DNA of 64,000 bases from assembly GCA_013400975.1 (NCBI GenBank), contig WBMZ01006400.1, positions 434,001-498,000 on the forward strand, given 5' to 3'. This document shows, piece by piece, positions 36,551 to 49,174 of the stretch (positions within the stretch are counted from its first letter, which is position 1; each line of letters begins with the position of its first letter). Source of the stretch: Atrichornis clamosus. Its lineage: Eukaryota; Chordata; Aves; Passeriformes; Menuridae. A program made the translations under genes and the position numbers. The notes under the pieces were generated by a model. That model saw only the letters and a program-made list of their open reading frames with translations. It had not been told where the DNA came from and made no database searches.

Positions 36551-38063
36551 AAAAAAAGAAGATTCTGAGCTAGTTTTTCTTGCCAGAGAGTCATAAAATA
36601 GAACTAAGATGGAAGAATTATTAGTTTCCACCCTGCTCTACTTGCTGGCTATGTAGAATTGTTCCCTATGGCACAGTATGTAGTGTTTCATCCAGACTTA
36701 TTTTAAGTGTTCGGCTCAATTTCAGCCATGAAACAGCAGCTAACGAATAATCTCCTTTGGTTTATTTTTATCACATTCTCAAGTATGCATTAAAATTAGC
36801 ATAATTGATGGTGTAATTAAAGATGTCAGCACAGCCCCGAATACAGAGTTTGCTACTTGTGCTCCATGCTGGTTGAATCTTAGAATAGGATTTTTTTTTT
36901 GTGAAGCTTTCTGCAAACATCACATTGGGTTATTTTAAAGACATTTTTAATTCCTGAATTATGGTCCAGAAAATCACAAGATGTTTTAAAAGCTTTTAGA
37001 GTTACAGTCATATGAAAAGTTACATCCTATGAAAACCAGGTGAGGGCACAATTCTGCCTGCTCCCATTCCATCTTTCCATTTCTGTATATAAAATTGATT
37101 CCAGTCAGGAAGGTAGGGTCTCCCTATGCTTCTTTTGTAAAAATCGATCTGCACGAGCAGAATGGGAGCACAACCACCTCAACAGGCACAGCAATTTCCA
37201 ATTGCCTACGCAGGTGTCAAAGCTTAAGCACCTGCCACTAGGAAAACATTTCTCTTTAAGCTGTGAAGGAAGAAAGGCTCACTACAGCTCTGAACAGAGT
37301 GGCAGCCTTACACTTCCTTCTCATATATGCCCTGGGTCATTAAGATTCTAGGGACCAGCACTGAAATTCAGTTTGAGCTGTTACAATGACCAGGGGAATG
37401 AAGTTAACGAAGAATACTCCTACGTGCTCTACCAGTGAGGGTTTTTTCCTTTCATTTATGTTCTGATGAACCCAGAATGACAATTACCCTGCTTCAAAGA
37501 TGACACTAGTTGCAATAATCTTCCTTACAGCTTAATGTTTATTATATTAACAGTATAATTAGGTATACTGCTTATTTCACAGTGAATTTTTGGATTATGC
37601 AAAATTTGTGTTTGAACCTAATTTACTGTATGGGAAGTTCTTATGCTCTTATGCATTCTGTAAGATATTCTTGTGCTGTCCCATCGCACTAGCCACCAAC
37701 AAACACTTGCTGCCCTCGAAATAAGGCAACATGTTCATGAAGCAGATCACTAACTCATATATGAACATTATTAAGAGGTAGCATGCTTTTAAACCTCAAA
37801 ATTAATGTCTTTTCTTCCTGCTAAAGCTATATTTTCTATTACACCCTTCCCATTGTACCAGAAACTCCTCGCCACTGTTAGTCCTAGTTCCACTGATCTG
37901 CTTGAGTTCAGAAGGCTCAAAGAATAAGGATTCCAAAAAAACCAGTGCTTTAGTGGAATACTGACACAAATGTATTTTCTTTCAGATATTCTCCTGCATA
38001 TTATGTAGTTCCACAATGAATGGCCTGTTCCAAATTTATGAACAAGCCAACCAAACTTCTCAC

Positions 38064-38164
38064 CGTTGTTGGTACATTCAGTTACAGAAGTTTGCCCCTT
38101 TGCTAAGATTAAGTAGAAAGCAGATAGTAAAAATATGAGAATAAAGTATAAAACAATCTTTTTC
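38064..38164 (-). CDS. weak candidate exon with a hydrophobic segment
   Basis: On the minus strand the acceptor TTTGCTCTTTAG (ending at 38165) opens a 101-bp frame that ends at the donor AACG|GTGAGA. The frame encodes KKIVLYFILIFLLSAFYLIL, a basic pair followed by about 18 hydrophobic residues like a membrane anchor, and then a polar tail with one Cys. T-rich intron DNA often translates to hydrophobic residues, so this alone is weak evidence. Start phase 2 and end phase 1 do not fit directly with the start of the candidate exon at 35108-35241, so the two cannot be neighbouring exons as drawn. It may well be a decoy. Confidence 0.12.
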
Positions 38165-41100
38165 CTAAAGAGCAAACTAAAGCAAAGGTAGAGCTGGGAA
38201 TACATGAGAGGGCGAAGTATATGTGTCATTGGTTATGAAATGAGCTCAGAACTGTCCCTCATCTGGCGCACGGCAGAGCTGTAGGATCTCCATGTGCTCA
38301 AAGATACCTGCACTAGGATTTTAATTAGGGGTGACGTACAAGCATGAGGCAAAGAGATCTTGCTATCCATACAGATATTTTAGACAGTTATAATAGCCCT
38401 TAATGAGAATTAATTGAATGCTTCCATCTCTTTAAACCGTTTATTCAATGAAAGATGCTCTGTAAGTCCAAAACTCTTGACTCTTGTATCAAGCAGAAAA
38501 GGAAGTTTCATATCTGTACAGGTCTTTATCAGGCCTCAGTTTATGGCTGTACATTCAAGAATCTTGAAGAATGATTGATGTTTCAATGTAATTTGGGTAA
38601 ATAGTAAAAATACATTTTTAAATATGGTACCTTATGTTGATTTCTGATATGTAAGCTAAGCAAAAGAATTTATTTTTGCCTGTTATTTGGCACAATTCCA
38701 TTGTCATTTTCCATTTAATTCTTCCAAATGCTCCTTTGCTGCATTTCATCTACCTTATAGATCTCCTCTCATTCAGCTTCCTTTTCATGAATCTATTACA
38801 AAAGATACTTTACCTGTCTTATACTTCAAAATACCTTTGTTTCAAAAAGAGAAGATAAAAGAAGATAAAAACCATCAGAAGTAAGCCTCGATAACAAGGC
38901 AAACTTTGAAGCTCTGATATAAATACAGCACAATGCTTTCTAGCAGATTTTTAATTTAAACTCTCACATTAAAACAGAATAATTACTAAACCCAGTGGCA
39001 ATACAGGAAGATACGTGGCTTAAGTGCATATCTACCAAATACCTGCATGGCATTACTTCCTTCCCTGCTTCTGTTACTTTAATGGCATTTCAGCTGTGTA
39101 ATGGTTCTAGCAACTGCCTCCTGTGAAGAGGTTTTTGAAAACATGATCAGTCCATGCAAAACTAAATTGGTCAAGCAGTACAAGTTGTATCAAGAAGGAC
39201 ACTTTGGAAAAATACGTTTGGGCTGCATTTGAATACAGTTTAACAGGTATTTCTCAAATGCATAAGTGGACAAATGTACCCTGAAATTCTTAAAGATCAA
39301 GAAATGTAGTGCAAAAATATTCCCATTAGCACACCTTTATATAAGAGCAAAGCCCTTTTGACATCCATGTCATCACCTAAAAGAGATACAGGATCTGTGT
39401 AATTTGCTGTCAGTAGTTACTGGGAAAACATCACATCTGTCTTGGTAACAAGATTAAGAAAATAGGTCATGGAGGTCACGAGGTTTTAATATAACTCAAA
39501 AGTCATTATAAATTTACTTAGGTTACCTTGGATTACTTTAGACTTAAAGCAGTAATTATTTCATATGTAAGGTTGTATTTCCAGATTAATCACAAACATT
39601 GAAGTAGCAAAGTCATTTGGCCAACAAAAAACAAATGAAAAACATCCCATGGAAAGAACAGGAACATGGTCCACAAGGAGATTATGACATGCTAAATTGG
39701 GACCTCTAGTATGGACCATTAACCTCAGTAAACCAAATGACTGCATACTTAAATTGACTCTGACTCAGGGAGACTTGAATTGGAGTCTAACTGATTAGGA
39801 ATTTGTAAATTATAACACACAGTTAACCTGTAAGGATGGTCTTAGCTCTTTGGAAGAGTGAATTCTAAAGAAGTAGATCTAATTTCAACAAGCATGGGTA
39901 CCTATCAGGTTAGTTCAGCTTAATGTATTGTATTTCTGACTTACGAAGATAAGTAGATAAAAGTGCTCTTCTATTTCAAAAAAACAACCCTACTTATTTC
40001 TTACTACTTTTTAAAATCATGAACGTATTTTGAAATAGACAGTCTCAAAAATCTGTATCACTAACATAATCAAATGAGATTTGGGTTTTCAAGTGTAGCG
40101 ATGCCAGCAAGTTTGAGTAGACAAGTGTGTAGGCATATAAATAAGTTTATTCCATGTTAAATGAAAATAGAAAGTGTGAAATTAACTGTATTAAGAGTCA
40201 TAGTGAAGTACAACCACTTCATCTACAATTTCTTTACAGTTATATGTATAGTCAAGACTCTTAATTCATGTGTGCAATTACAGTTGGCAAATACCTAGTG
40301 AAAGTCAATATTCTGTGCAACTATCTTTCCATCTGCAATTCTGGATGGAAACTAGGAAAAATGCCTGAGAATAATATCTACAAGTTGGAGGTTATGGCAC
40401 TGAATAACATAAACGACAAAGTGAAAGCACAGAAGATCTGATTGAGTGACAACCAGTGACAAAACTTTGGAAGAAGAAAGGGATGCGTAAGCAAGGAGGC
40501 AAGAAAAAGCAGAAGTATTCCTAATCACTTCCACTATGTATAAACTGATATAATGCTTAAAAATAACCAACACGCTGTCATATCACACTTCCAAATACAA
40601 CTCCTCAAAGCAGTTTCTAATGTGTGTTTCTGACAGCCGTGAATCAAAGAGATCTGCTGTTTGGCATGAAAATCCAGAAACCAAATTGTACACTGCCAGC
40701 ATAAGTGTACCAAAAGTAGTGAGAGTTTGAAGGCAATATGTCAAGTTGTCCACATAGTACTCTAGACTGAATATTTTGTCAAGATGTGTGTCGCACAGAC
40801 AACAGGAAAATAGTTTAAAGGAATATGGCCCTAGTGAAATACTTCAGTGTAATTACAAATCAGTTATCCGTTGATACCTAGTGGTCTAGCACACCTTAAA
40901 TGGACAGATTCTTCAACTATTTTTTAACCTCCATAGTAGGTCAATGCCCTACACATCAATTTTACTCTTCCTTCCAGATAAATGAGGCAATGACCCTATT
41001 AACTGTTTCCTTGAGCAGCTCAGTGATGGCACGGTGCTCACTTTGCAGAGCACGTTACAAATACAGTAATGATATGGCCTGACAAGCTGCTTGACTGCAT

Positions 41101-43065
41101 ATTATTTAATGCTCACAGGGCCACTGAGTGTGCAGTGAAATTTGTTCTCGTAAGATAAACTAGGCAGCACTAGCAATTGTTTCATTCAGTGGCTGGAATT
41201 CTCAGAGGATGTTACCTAAATCATCTCAGAGCTGATGGGCCAGCAGTGTGGGCAGAGGAGAAAAGGACAGAAGCAGGAAGGGCACCTGGGATAATGCAGG
41301 GGCTCAGAGCAGGCTTGAGTCAGGCATGTTAGACAAATTCTGAAATCTGACCTATTTGAGAGAGGCATTCTGGTGTGCTTCTAAAGTTCTGAGCAGGAAA
41401 AGTCTGAAAAAACCAAATTTCATATGCTAAGCTTATGAGTATCACAGACAACACTGCAGGAATCAAAATTGGCAATATTCCTTATTCAAAATGTCATTGC
41501 TATGCTTCAGTCAATTTTCAAGTCAATTTACAAGAGCTGAGGCATATTCATCATATCTCCTTTGCAAAAAAGTTTTGAGATTATTGCTTGATAGTGGTAG
41601 TTTTTCCACCACATCACTACAATCACTATTATACATTCCTTACATATCCATACCCCTGGCACGTGTCAGTTCATCGGCTTGAGGCTGCTGGTACAGAGGG
41701 CTGAAAGGAACTACACTGGCCTTTAACAGCATCTGTGAGAGCATCGCACGGTTGTCAGGAAAAAATCACATGAAACACGTGGCTGAAAAATACAGAGCCA
41801 TTGTTTGCACCATTTGGTTTCTTCACCTTTTGCCATTCTGAGGAAAGTTTTGTTTTGTTTTTTCTTTTTTAAACAACAACTATGATGATCCTGAAATAAT
41901 GACAACAAAAATAATCTGGGTAGCATATCTAGGACATTTGCCATAAATGAGGCAACAGATGCAGAATACCCCAGGACTGGTTCCATGGGTTCTTTGGTAA
42001 CTGCTGTTTAGAGAAGCCAGAAAGAGCAGAAAATATGGATAACAGAAGAGTGAAGAACTGTTGCTCCCTAGTGCCTAAACAAAGTAATCCCTTGACTGGA
42101 GAGCTAAGCAGTACTATAAAGGAAAACAATTAGGTGATCCATGCATCTCTAGCATTTAGCTGTAAGCAACACAATATATTTCATGATATTCTTAAGGTTT
42201 TGCTCCAAGATAATGTATTTTCAGGAACGCTGACCTATACAAAACAAAAACAGCTTCCCACATTCAATCATGTTTCAACCATCTTGCAAATAATTCATAG
42301 ATAGTAGAAAGTAGTAAAGGCGACTGTCAGAAGCTGGATTGCTCTGTGTTGTGTGCTTGCATTACAATGTTTACAGAGAATTGATTAATTTTAGGTGATA
42401 TTGCATTTGAATTTAGTATTTATATTATGAATTATCATGAAATTTTAATGCATGGACTGCTTTGAATGTATTTTCATTCATGTATCAAGGAGTACAAGTG
42501 CAGAAAATAGTATGTTTATCCATTCTTAAGGCATTAAGAACATAATCGCCTTGTGATTGTAAGCTGTTTTGTTCTATTTTATTTATTATTTGACATAGTA
42601 CTTTGGTTTTATACATTTTACAATGTCTGCTGGCAGAAGATGAACCTGACGTAATTTTAACTATTCTAGGCTTTTACTTCTGTTGTAGTCAGTGCTCTGT
42701 TTATTGTCCAAACTATGAAAATGACAGTGCATCTTCAACTAAAATTACTCTTTATTTCTGCAAGCTGCTAAAGTGTTACTCTAAAGTTATCCTATTTTAA
42801 ATATTCTGCCATTGTAGGGTATTTATTTCCAAAGTTCTTTTAAGACATTAATGAATCATTTAGCATTTCATCTAGTTTGTGTATTTTTATACATTTCAAA
42901 CAAGACCTTCCCTGCTTAACCACAGTAAACAGGACAGTGTCAGTCCCATTGCTGTGCAGAACCACACACCAAAGCCCAACCCAAATGGACTCCTGCATTT
43001 ATGTAATACTCCAAGGGTTTCACACAGCTATTCTCTCCTTTTTGTGCAGAGGCCTTGCTCTTCAG

Positions 43066-43190
43066 CTGTTAACCCTGGCCGACCTCACCTGGCCCGTGGG
43101 AGTCAGGACACGTCCGAGGTCTCCGGCCTCCTCCCGAGCAGAGGGGCGGCAGGGGCCCGGCAGGACCCTTCCCCCAAGCAAATTTGAGAT
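43066..43190. promoter_or_regulatory. Small CpG cluster
   Basis: About 125 bp with a dozen CpGs (for example CACGTCCGAGGTCTCCGG and GGGGCGGCAGGGGCCCGG) stand out from AT-rich surroundings. A broader GC-rich skirt reaches 43600. The cluster is shorter and weaker than the island at 21236 and is below the usual length for a CpG island. It may be an alternative promoter, an enhancer, or a decayed island. No exon is recognisable beside it. Confidence 0.3.
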
Positions 43191-45063
43191 TGGCTACTTA
43201 GAGCAGGGACTGAACTGTGAAAAGGTCAGTGTGCCCAGCCTCCGAAAGAGGGGAGGAGAGGGCAGAGCTCAGCCCTGCTGAGCACACGCAGCCCTGCACA
43301 GCCATCCTCTGGAGCCCACTCAGGACAGCGCTGGGACGGACTGGCTCTAGCAGGTGTTCTCCTGTGGAGTTCCACACCCGCAGGTGTTTGCTCCTGTGAG
43401 GGTTTCAAGTGATCTGCCGCCCATCACTGTGATTGCACTGTGTTGGGTTTTCTCACCCAAACGCCCGCTGCTGTGCTGGTTTTGACCTTGGCAGCATTTG
43501 GAACTGTCTCCTGACAGTGACAGCAAGTGCTGGCCTGCTGCATCCAGCAATAATGAGCTCCACCTTAACGGAGCCCAGATCGATCTCCCTGCCAGTTGTC
43601 AGCCCTTACTTATTCATTTCACGGCACTACAATAAGATCAACAGTGCTATAACCGTGCCACCCGGATCATTGAAATATGCACTGTGATATAATAAAGTGA
43701 CACACTTTGCATTTAAGCAATGGCCTAGCAGAAATAAAAATAATTAAAAAAAAATCATGATAGTGCAGAAACAATTTCTCCACCTAAGATTGATGGCAAT
43801 ATCAGGCAGGAAAAGAATAATTAGTTTTGCACTAGTTTTATGTAAAAAGCATTATAAGCTTAAAGTATTACCCATGCTGTTCGTTCAAATGAGTTCAAAA
43901 ACTAAAAACTATTATAATTTACTTATGCAAAAAATTGAAAATATCAGCACGATCCTTAGAAATTTTAATTTTTACTTTATTTTCTCTATAGAGCATGTAC
44001 TGATTGCATCTATGCATTATGGGTGGGTGTGATTTATTGCAATAGTACACCAATTATGAAAATCAAAGAGTATAACAATCATGAAGGCATTAAAAATATT
44101 TTGAAAACCTCAAACAAAACCAACCATGAAAGAGTGGTTTGCCAACTTATGTCCTCCCTAATATCATTAACCACTGCTCAGTTTATAGATAGAAATATCC
44201 AAAACTATTGATTTTTATGAAGACAGAAATGAGGATTATTTTCATGTATTTAATTTCAAGATAATGAAATTGTCCTTTTTAAAACAAGCCATTAACACTA
44301 TTTCCTAAGCAACGCAGTATTGCTGTCCAATATTGCAAAGAGTTGAAAAAAAAACAGTGTTTGGTGGAAATTCCCATGTATGTTTCCATGTTTTATCTTA
44401 ATGATTAAATTAACTGAGATTGCACCTTTGGGTTTGATAGTCTTCCGCACACTGAGGTTTTCATGAAGTTCTTTGAGTACTTTCTGTATCTATGTAAACT
44501 TTTGTATCTTACCTAATAAATAGTACAGAGAATCAGAGTTTTAAAATGTTAGTGAAAAAGGACTTGATTTTGCTTGTTTAGATTTTGTTGCTTAATGTTT
44601 TTATTTGTAAATGCCACCATCCTGCAACGAGTTCTTGCAGAGTGTCAGAGTGGACACTTGCTCTGTTATTCATAATGATCCTTTCAAGTCCTACATCTCC
44701 CAGTGTTGTCTTTTTCACAAGCTGCTCCATGTCTTTCATCTTTGCCCTTTTTACACCTATTCCAGCATTACTCATTGGGTTAATTGGTTTCACATTTGAG
44801 GGGTTTTTTTATATAGATGCGAGGATGGGGTGGTAGGAAACACACGACTAAACTTGACATGGACATGAGAATATAGGGCACTACTGCAATCAACACCCAG
44901 CCTTTTTTCCTCCCAACTGTCATAAATCACGCTGTCAATGAAGATTGACTTTGTTAAGTATCAGCAAATTTTTCAGATAAAAATCTTACAAAAAATTATC
45001 AGCCAATCCACAAGTAAAGACCGGAAGACTACCTAATTTATCAGAGACAATTATTCAGAAACT

Positions 45064-45170
45064 GATAGAATCAGAATTGTTTAGGTTGGAAGAGACCTCT
45101 GTATCATCAAGTGCAACTATTAAGCAGCACCACCACGTTTCACCACCAGACTGTAACTTTGGGAACTAAG
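45064..45170 (-). mobile_element. CR1 LINE fragment, minus orientation
   Basis: The sequence begins with the reversed CR1 3' end (ATAGAATCAGAATTGTTTAG then GTTGGAAGAGACCTC), continues ATCATCAAGTGCAACTATTA and then CACCACCACGTTTCACCACC, and loses similarity near 45170. Wording of the type 'agaattgtttaggttggaa' points to a different and older CR1 subfamily from those ending in 'ccttccaacccaaac'. The copy is short, diverged and 5'-truncated. Confidence 0.85.
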
Positions 45171-45702
45171 GATCTCTGTGTGCCTTAGGCATATACAAAA
45201 TCTGGTGTCATAGCCTGGGTGACAGTGTGTTAACAAAAAGGCTTTTCCATGTGCGTCTGATGCCACAAATGGACAAGACAGAAACTCTTTCCCCAAATTA
45301 GACTCCATTTTAATCCTGACTTGCAACTAAAGAGTGTTTTTGTATCAAATAATTTCCACCTTGAAATGAACACCTGAAACTGAAAACAAAAAAAAAGGTG
45401 AAAGTGGAAACAAAACATATTCAAAACTAGAGATTTAGAAGCAAGGGTGTTTATGTCGCCCAAGCTCAGAGGTTTATCCTCGGGGACTCACCTTCCAACA
45501 CCTCACACAGACAACAGTGAAAGCCATGCTGGAGACCAAATTAGAGAATCTAGCTCTGAAGTGTGACTAGCACAGAGGATGTACAAAGAGAGCTCTGTAG
45601 AGACAGGGATGATGGAGTTGTTATCACACCCAAAGTGTCATTTGAGTGGTAGATTCTGAAAGGCAAGGGTGACAGCTGCCCGGGACAGACAAAGTGACTC
45701 AC

Positions 45703-45838
45703 TGGAATTAATGAGACGCAGATCAGATCAGCGGTGGTGCCTTTTGACACTCCGGTCTTTTGTAGGTAGAGCATGTAAAGACCTCTCTCAAATGCAGACC
45801 TCTCCCGTGCAAATGTGGAGAGATTAACATCTTTAGAA
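45703..45838 (-). CDS. candidate internal coding exon, unknown protein
   Basis: This segment has the best splice-site pair in the window. On the minus strand a long pyrimidine tract (TTTTCTTCCACTCTGTGCTT) leads to GGCAG at 45839. The exon then runs 136 bp to CCA|GTGAGT at 45703/45702. The frame encodes 45 residues including SKDVNLSTFARERSAFERGL, then YMLYLQKTGVSKGTTADLIC and VSLIP, mixed in composition and not hydrophobic-biased. Start phase 2, end phase 0. The open frame extends on both sides, so openness is not decisive. I do not recognise the product. It lies upstream of the other minus-strand candidates and could belong to the same gene if exons between them were missed. Confidence 0.33.
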
Positions 45839-46228
45839 CTGCCAAAAGCACAGAGTGGAAGAAAATGAAGAGTCATGAAGTTATCACACGGATTCATTAA
45901 CCAACAGATTGGCACTTTCCTATTGCTGCTGTCATGAAAAAGGACAGGAAGACAGATTCACATTTATCTTAAACACCTCATAGCAGCAATTCTCAGGGAA
46001 AGTACATCATCTCGTCTCTCAAAGGTGTCTAGCACTAGCGTATTTTCAAGATAGAAGGTGCTAACTGTGGAAAGAACAACTTTTAAGTACAAACTTACTA
46101 AGAAAATTTAGCATTTGCCATGAGGTTTGTGTTATTTCCGTTCTGAGCATAATTACAAATGTTAGAAATGCAACCACTGAATATCTAGATATTAACAAAC
46201 AGGACCTAAAAAACCCACAGGAAAATGC

Positions 46229-46270
46229 TAAAAAAAAAAAAAAGGCGAAAAAAAAAGCAAAAAAAAAGCC
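46229..46270. repeat. A-rich low-complexity tract
   Basis: A runs of 14, about 9 and about 9 bases are separated by GGCG and GC. This is simple sequence and possibly the eroded tail of a retroposed copy, though no body is recognisable upstream. Confidence 0.9.
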
Positions 46271-47526
46271 CTTTTGTTTTCAAATTTGAAAAGAAACCAG
46301 TAAATGGTAGCAAAGTAATATAAGACTAGGAGATTAAGACATACTTTATATCATCTACTTACTGACAAAATCATTATAATTAACAAAAGCAAATTGTACT
46401 AACATTTTACGCCAAAACTATTACAAACTATTAAGATAAGCCTCAAACAGTAATGAAGAGTTCCTGAAGCTAAACTCAGTATTCTAAAATAATAATGGTA
46501 CAAAGACACAGCATTTACCAGTAAAAATCATTTACACAATGTTCTGGGCAAGCCTTCACAGATGACACACCTTTGCAGAGTATGCTTCAGGAAGGAAGCA
46601 TTCCTATTTCATATCTTTTTACCTTCACGTATCTCGAGTTCTCTCTACAGAATAGCCTTAAAATCTTTCCAGTAGCGCAAGCCATGAGGTTTTAAAGCTA
46701 GCACAAAAATTGACTTGTTGTTAAAATGTCAACAGAGATACTACAGTTACACTGCTATCTACTGGTAGATTTCTTCTCTGTGGGTTGTAGGAATCTACAC
46801 AGGCATATTAAGAAAAGTGGTTATTGATAAAAACCTGTCATTTTTCCCTACATAGAAAGTGACATTTTAAAAAAATACCAAACTCCGAGTACTATCAGTA
46901 ATTATACTTTTTGTGTGGCAAGATTATTCAGAGCCTCCAATTAACTGCAGAGTTGTATCTTACTGAATGCTTCGTGGAAATACCCAAATAAATGGCTCTT
47001 TTCAAGTAGCTTCTAATCTAAACAGACAGTTGACACAAGAAGCAGGAAGAAAAGATGGAAAGAGTCTACTGTAGACAATTAAATATACACAGAAACATAT
47101 GTGAAAATACTAAACACATATGGAGAATGCTTACTGGAGTTAACAAATGAGAAAAAGGGCTCAATGAGAAACAAAGAGAAATAAGACTGAGAATTGCTGC
47201 TCTCCTCCCTGCCACTACTAACATGCAATTCTGCTTCGTTTTCTCTCCAAGGTAAATGAGTCAGCATGGCAGGAGCAGATGCCACAAATGGTACTGTAGT
47301 AAGAGCACTCGCTGTGACAGAGGAGAGGAGTAAACAGAGGGATTCAAGGTGTAATGGAAGTTTCTGCTGCAGGAATTACCTCTCTTTCCCTCTTCAGGGC
47401 AGAGCCAGACCTTGGTTTTCATGAGAGCATGAAAGAAAGTGCCATAGATAACCTCAAACTTTGGGGCTACAGCTCATTATTCTCACAACCCTGTGAGCAC
47501 TCAAGTCCAATACAGTAATAAGAATC

Positions 47527-47625
47527 CCATGGTGGGATTTTTGGGGCTGTCCTGTGCAGGGCCAGGTGTTGGCCTGGATGGTCCTTGTGGGTCCCTTCCA
47601 ACTCAGGATATTCTATGATGCTATA
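47527..47625 (+). mobile_element. CR1 LINE fragment, short 3' end
   Basis: The phrases GGATTTTTGGGGCTGTCCTG, GCAGGGCCAGGTGTTGGCCT, GGTCCTTGTGGGTCCCTTCC and AACTCAGGATATTCTATGAT are the 3' end of a CR1 subfamily common in birds, in plus orientation. Only about 100 bp remain. The wording differs from the copies at 14083 and 54831, so at least three CR1 subfamilies are present in the window. Confidence 0.92.
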
Positions 47626-49106
47626 ATAGGAGCAGCACTCCAAATTGTGAATAAGTGGCCTGATGCACAGTACAGCTGAACAGAGATAAAGTGTTTGACA
47701 CTTTCAGTAATAAGTATGTGCTTGAAGAGGGTCTAGGAAAGTTCTCTTTAAAAAGCCCAAGGAACACCTGATTGTTGTCAGGATGTTTGTTCTCCCCTTT
47801 TCTGCATTCATCTCCATTCTGCATTGTGTCCTCATCAGCAGGTTCATGTACCTAGACAAAAAAATGCAAGAAGCTGGCTCTACTGAATGTATTTTTAATG
47901 TCTCTGAAAAGATTCAAAGTAATTATAAGGTATATTGGCACTTGGCTGCAGCTGGAGTAATCACTTGCTTTATCTCTTTGCCTGCAGTTCTGTAGCATGG
48001 CTGTTCAGCACCAGCAGCTCCTGGAGTCTGGTGTGAACCCAGCACAGATGTTTTCCAGTAGTTAATCTGTGGCTGTGACCAATGTCTCCCAACAGGAGCC
48101 TATTCTAGCACCAGAAAGACTGAAGCTGATGCAAAGTGAGACTGGCACAGCTTTATACCTCGCAGTGCTCTCAACAATACTGCCAAACCTTGTCTTTGGA
48201 CTTAAATTTTTTCCCGTGTTCACGATCACTGTGGCTTATAAGACTGTCATGTTTTAACACAACTATTGTATTCTTCAGACCTGCAGCCAAAATAATTACT
48301 TCAAAAAGCACAGGTTAAGACCCGTGTCTCTCTGAAGTAAGACAGTTTATCCTAAATCAATTCAAGCAATACTCCTTGAGATAAATTTATGTGAAAGTTT
48401 GTCAGCAGTGTGATTCAAGAACTGAAACTCTTTATAAGGCACAGGCAGAGATTTTGAATGGTGTGAGAAGAGGTGACAGATCTGGAGTCATTTCTATTCC
48501 TTCAGTCTTCATGTAATCATGCATTTTTCTGATAGTGAATGTGCTAGAAGTAGATATCTCCTAATCAATCCGTCACAGTGCTTCATTTTTCTACATCATG
48601 CAGTCATTCTCTACATTATGCTATATAAAAAAAGTAGAATTTTCAAGCTTCAAGGAAGAATACTGGAATTTGAAGTTTTAAATTAGTATCTTAGAATATT
48701 TCTCCCAAAACTCAAGGCTTCCCTTACTTGCTACCTCTTCTTAAGTATTCAAATTGCCAACAAAATCAAGCCTGTCTTGGCAATAATTGTATTTTGAGAG
48801 CACACTTGGGGGTGTAGGGGTTGGGTTTGGCTCTGTATCAGCCTTTGAGTCTGTTGCAGAGATATATTTATTTTCTGAGGACAATGAACAAGTTTACTTT
48901 CCACTGAAGCAGTCTTATAATCACAGGCATTGTCTGGCTTAGAAAGTGTGCAGAGAAAGTTATTTCTGCTCTGACTTCCATTTTGAGAACATATGCAGTC
49001 AACATAAGAACAAATTTTTAAAAAGCAAAATAGAACATCATTCTGGAATAAGACTATTTCTTGTTAAAAGTTACTTCATGATCACCTTCAGGCACAGAGT
49101 CTAAAA

Positions 49107-49174
49107 GAAAACATCTTTGCTTCTCACCATTGCCTGCCTAGAAAACATCTTTGCTTCTCACCATTGCCTGCCTA
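49107..49174. repeat. Perfect 34-bp tandem duplication
   Basis: A 34-base unit beginning GAAAACATCTTTGC and ending CATTGCCTGCCTA is present twice head to tail with no mismatch (49107-49140 and 49141-49174). Perfect identity means it is recent, or an assembly artefact. A minus-strand open frame crosses it (34 is not a multiple of three, so the copies read in different frames). Confidence 0.95.

Larger units (their letters stand above)
35342..45063. other. AT-rich non-coding DNA
   Basis: No gene is recognisable apart from a weak minus-strand exon candidate at 38064-38164 and a GC-rich patch at 43066-43190, both listed. The block at 36700-36870 looks conserved and is described in the findings. 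Open frames such as 37040-37351 and 43757-44032 on the plus strand have no domain or splice support. Confidence 0.5.
45171..47526. other. AT-rich non-coding DNA
   Basis: No recognisable gene or repeat apart from the candidate exon at 45703-45838 and the A-rich tract at 46229-46270, which are listed separately. The remainder looks like intron or intergenic sequence. Confidence 0.55.

Noticed and set aside
37789..38229. 146-codon minus-strand open frame
   Set aside because: Only its middle part has splice-like borders (listed as a weak candidate). The frame as a whole has intron-like composition and no recognisable domain.
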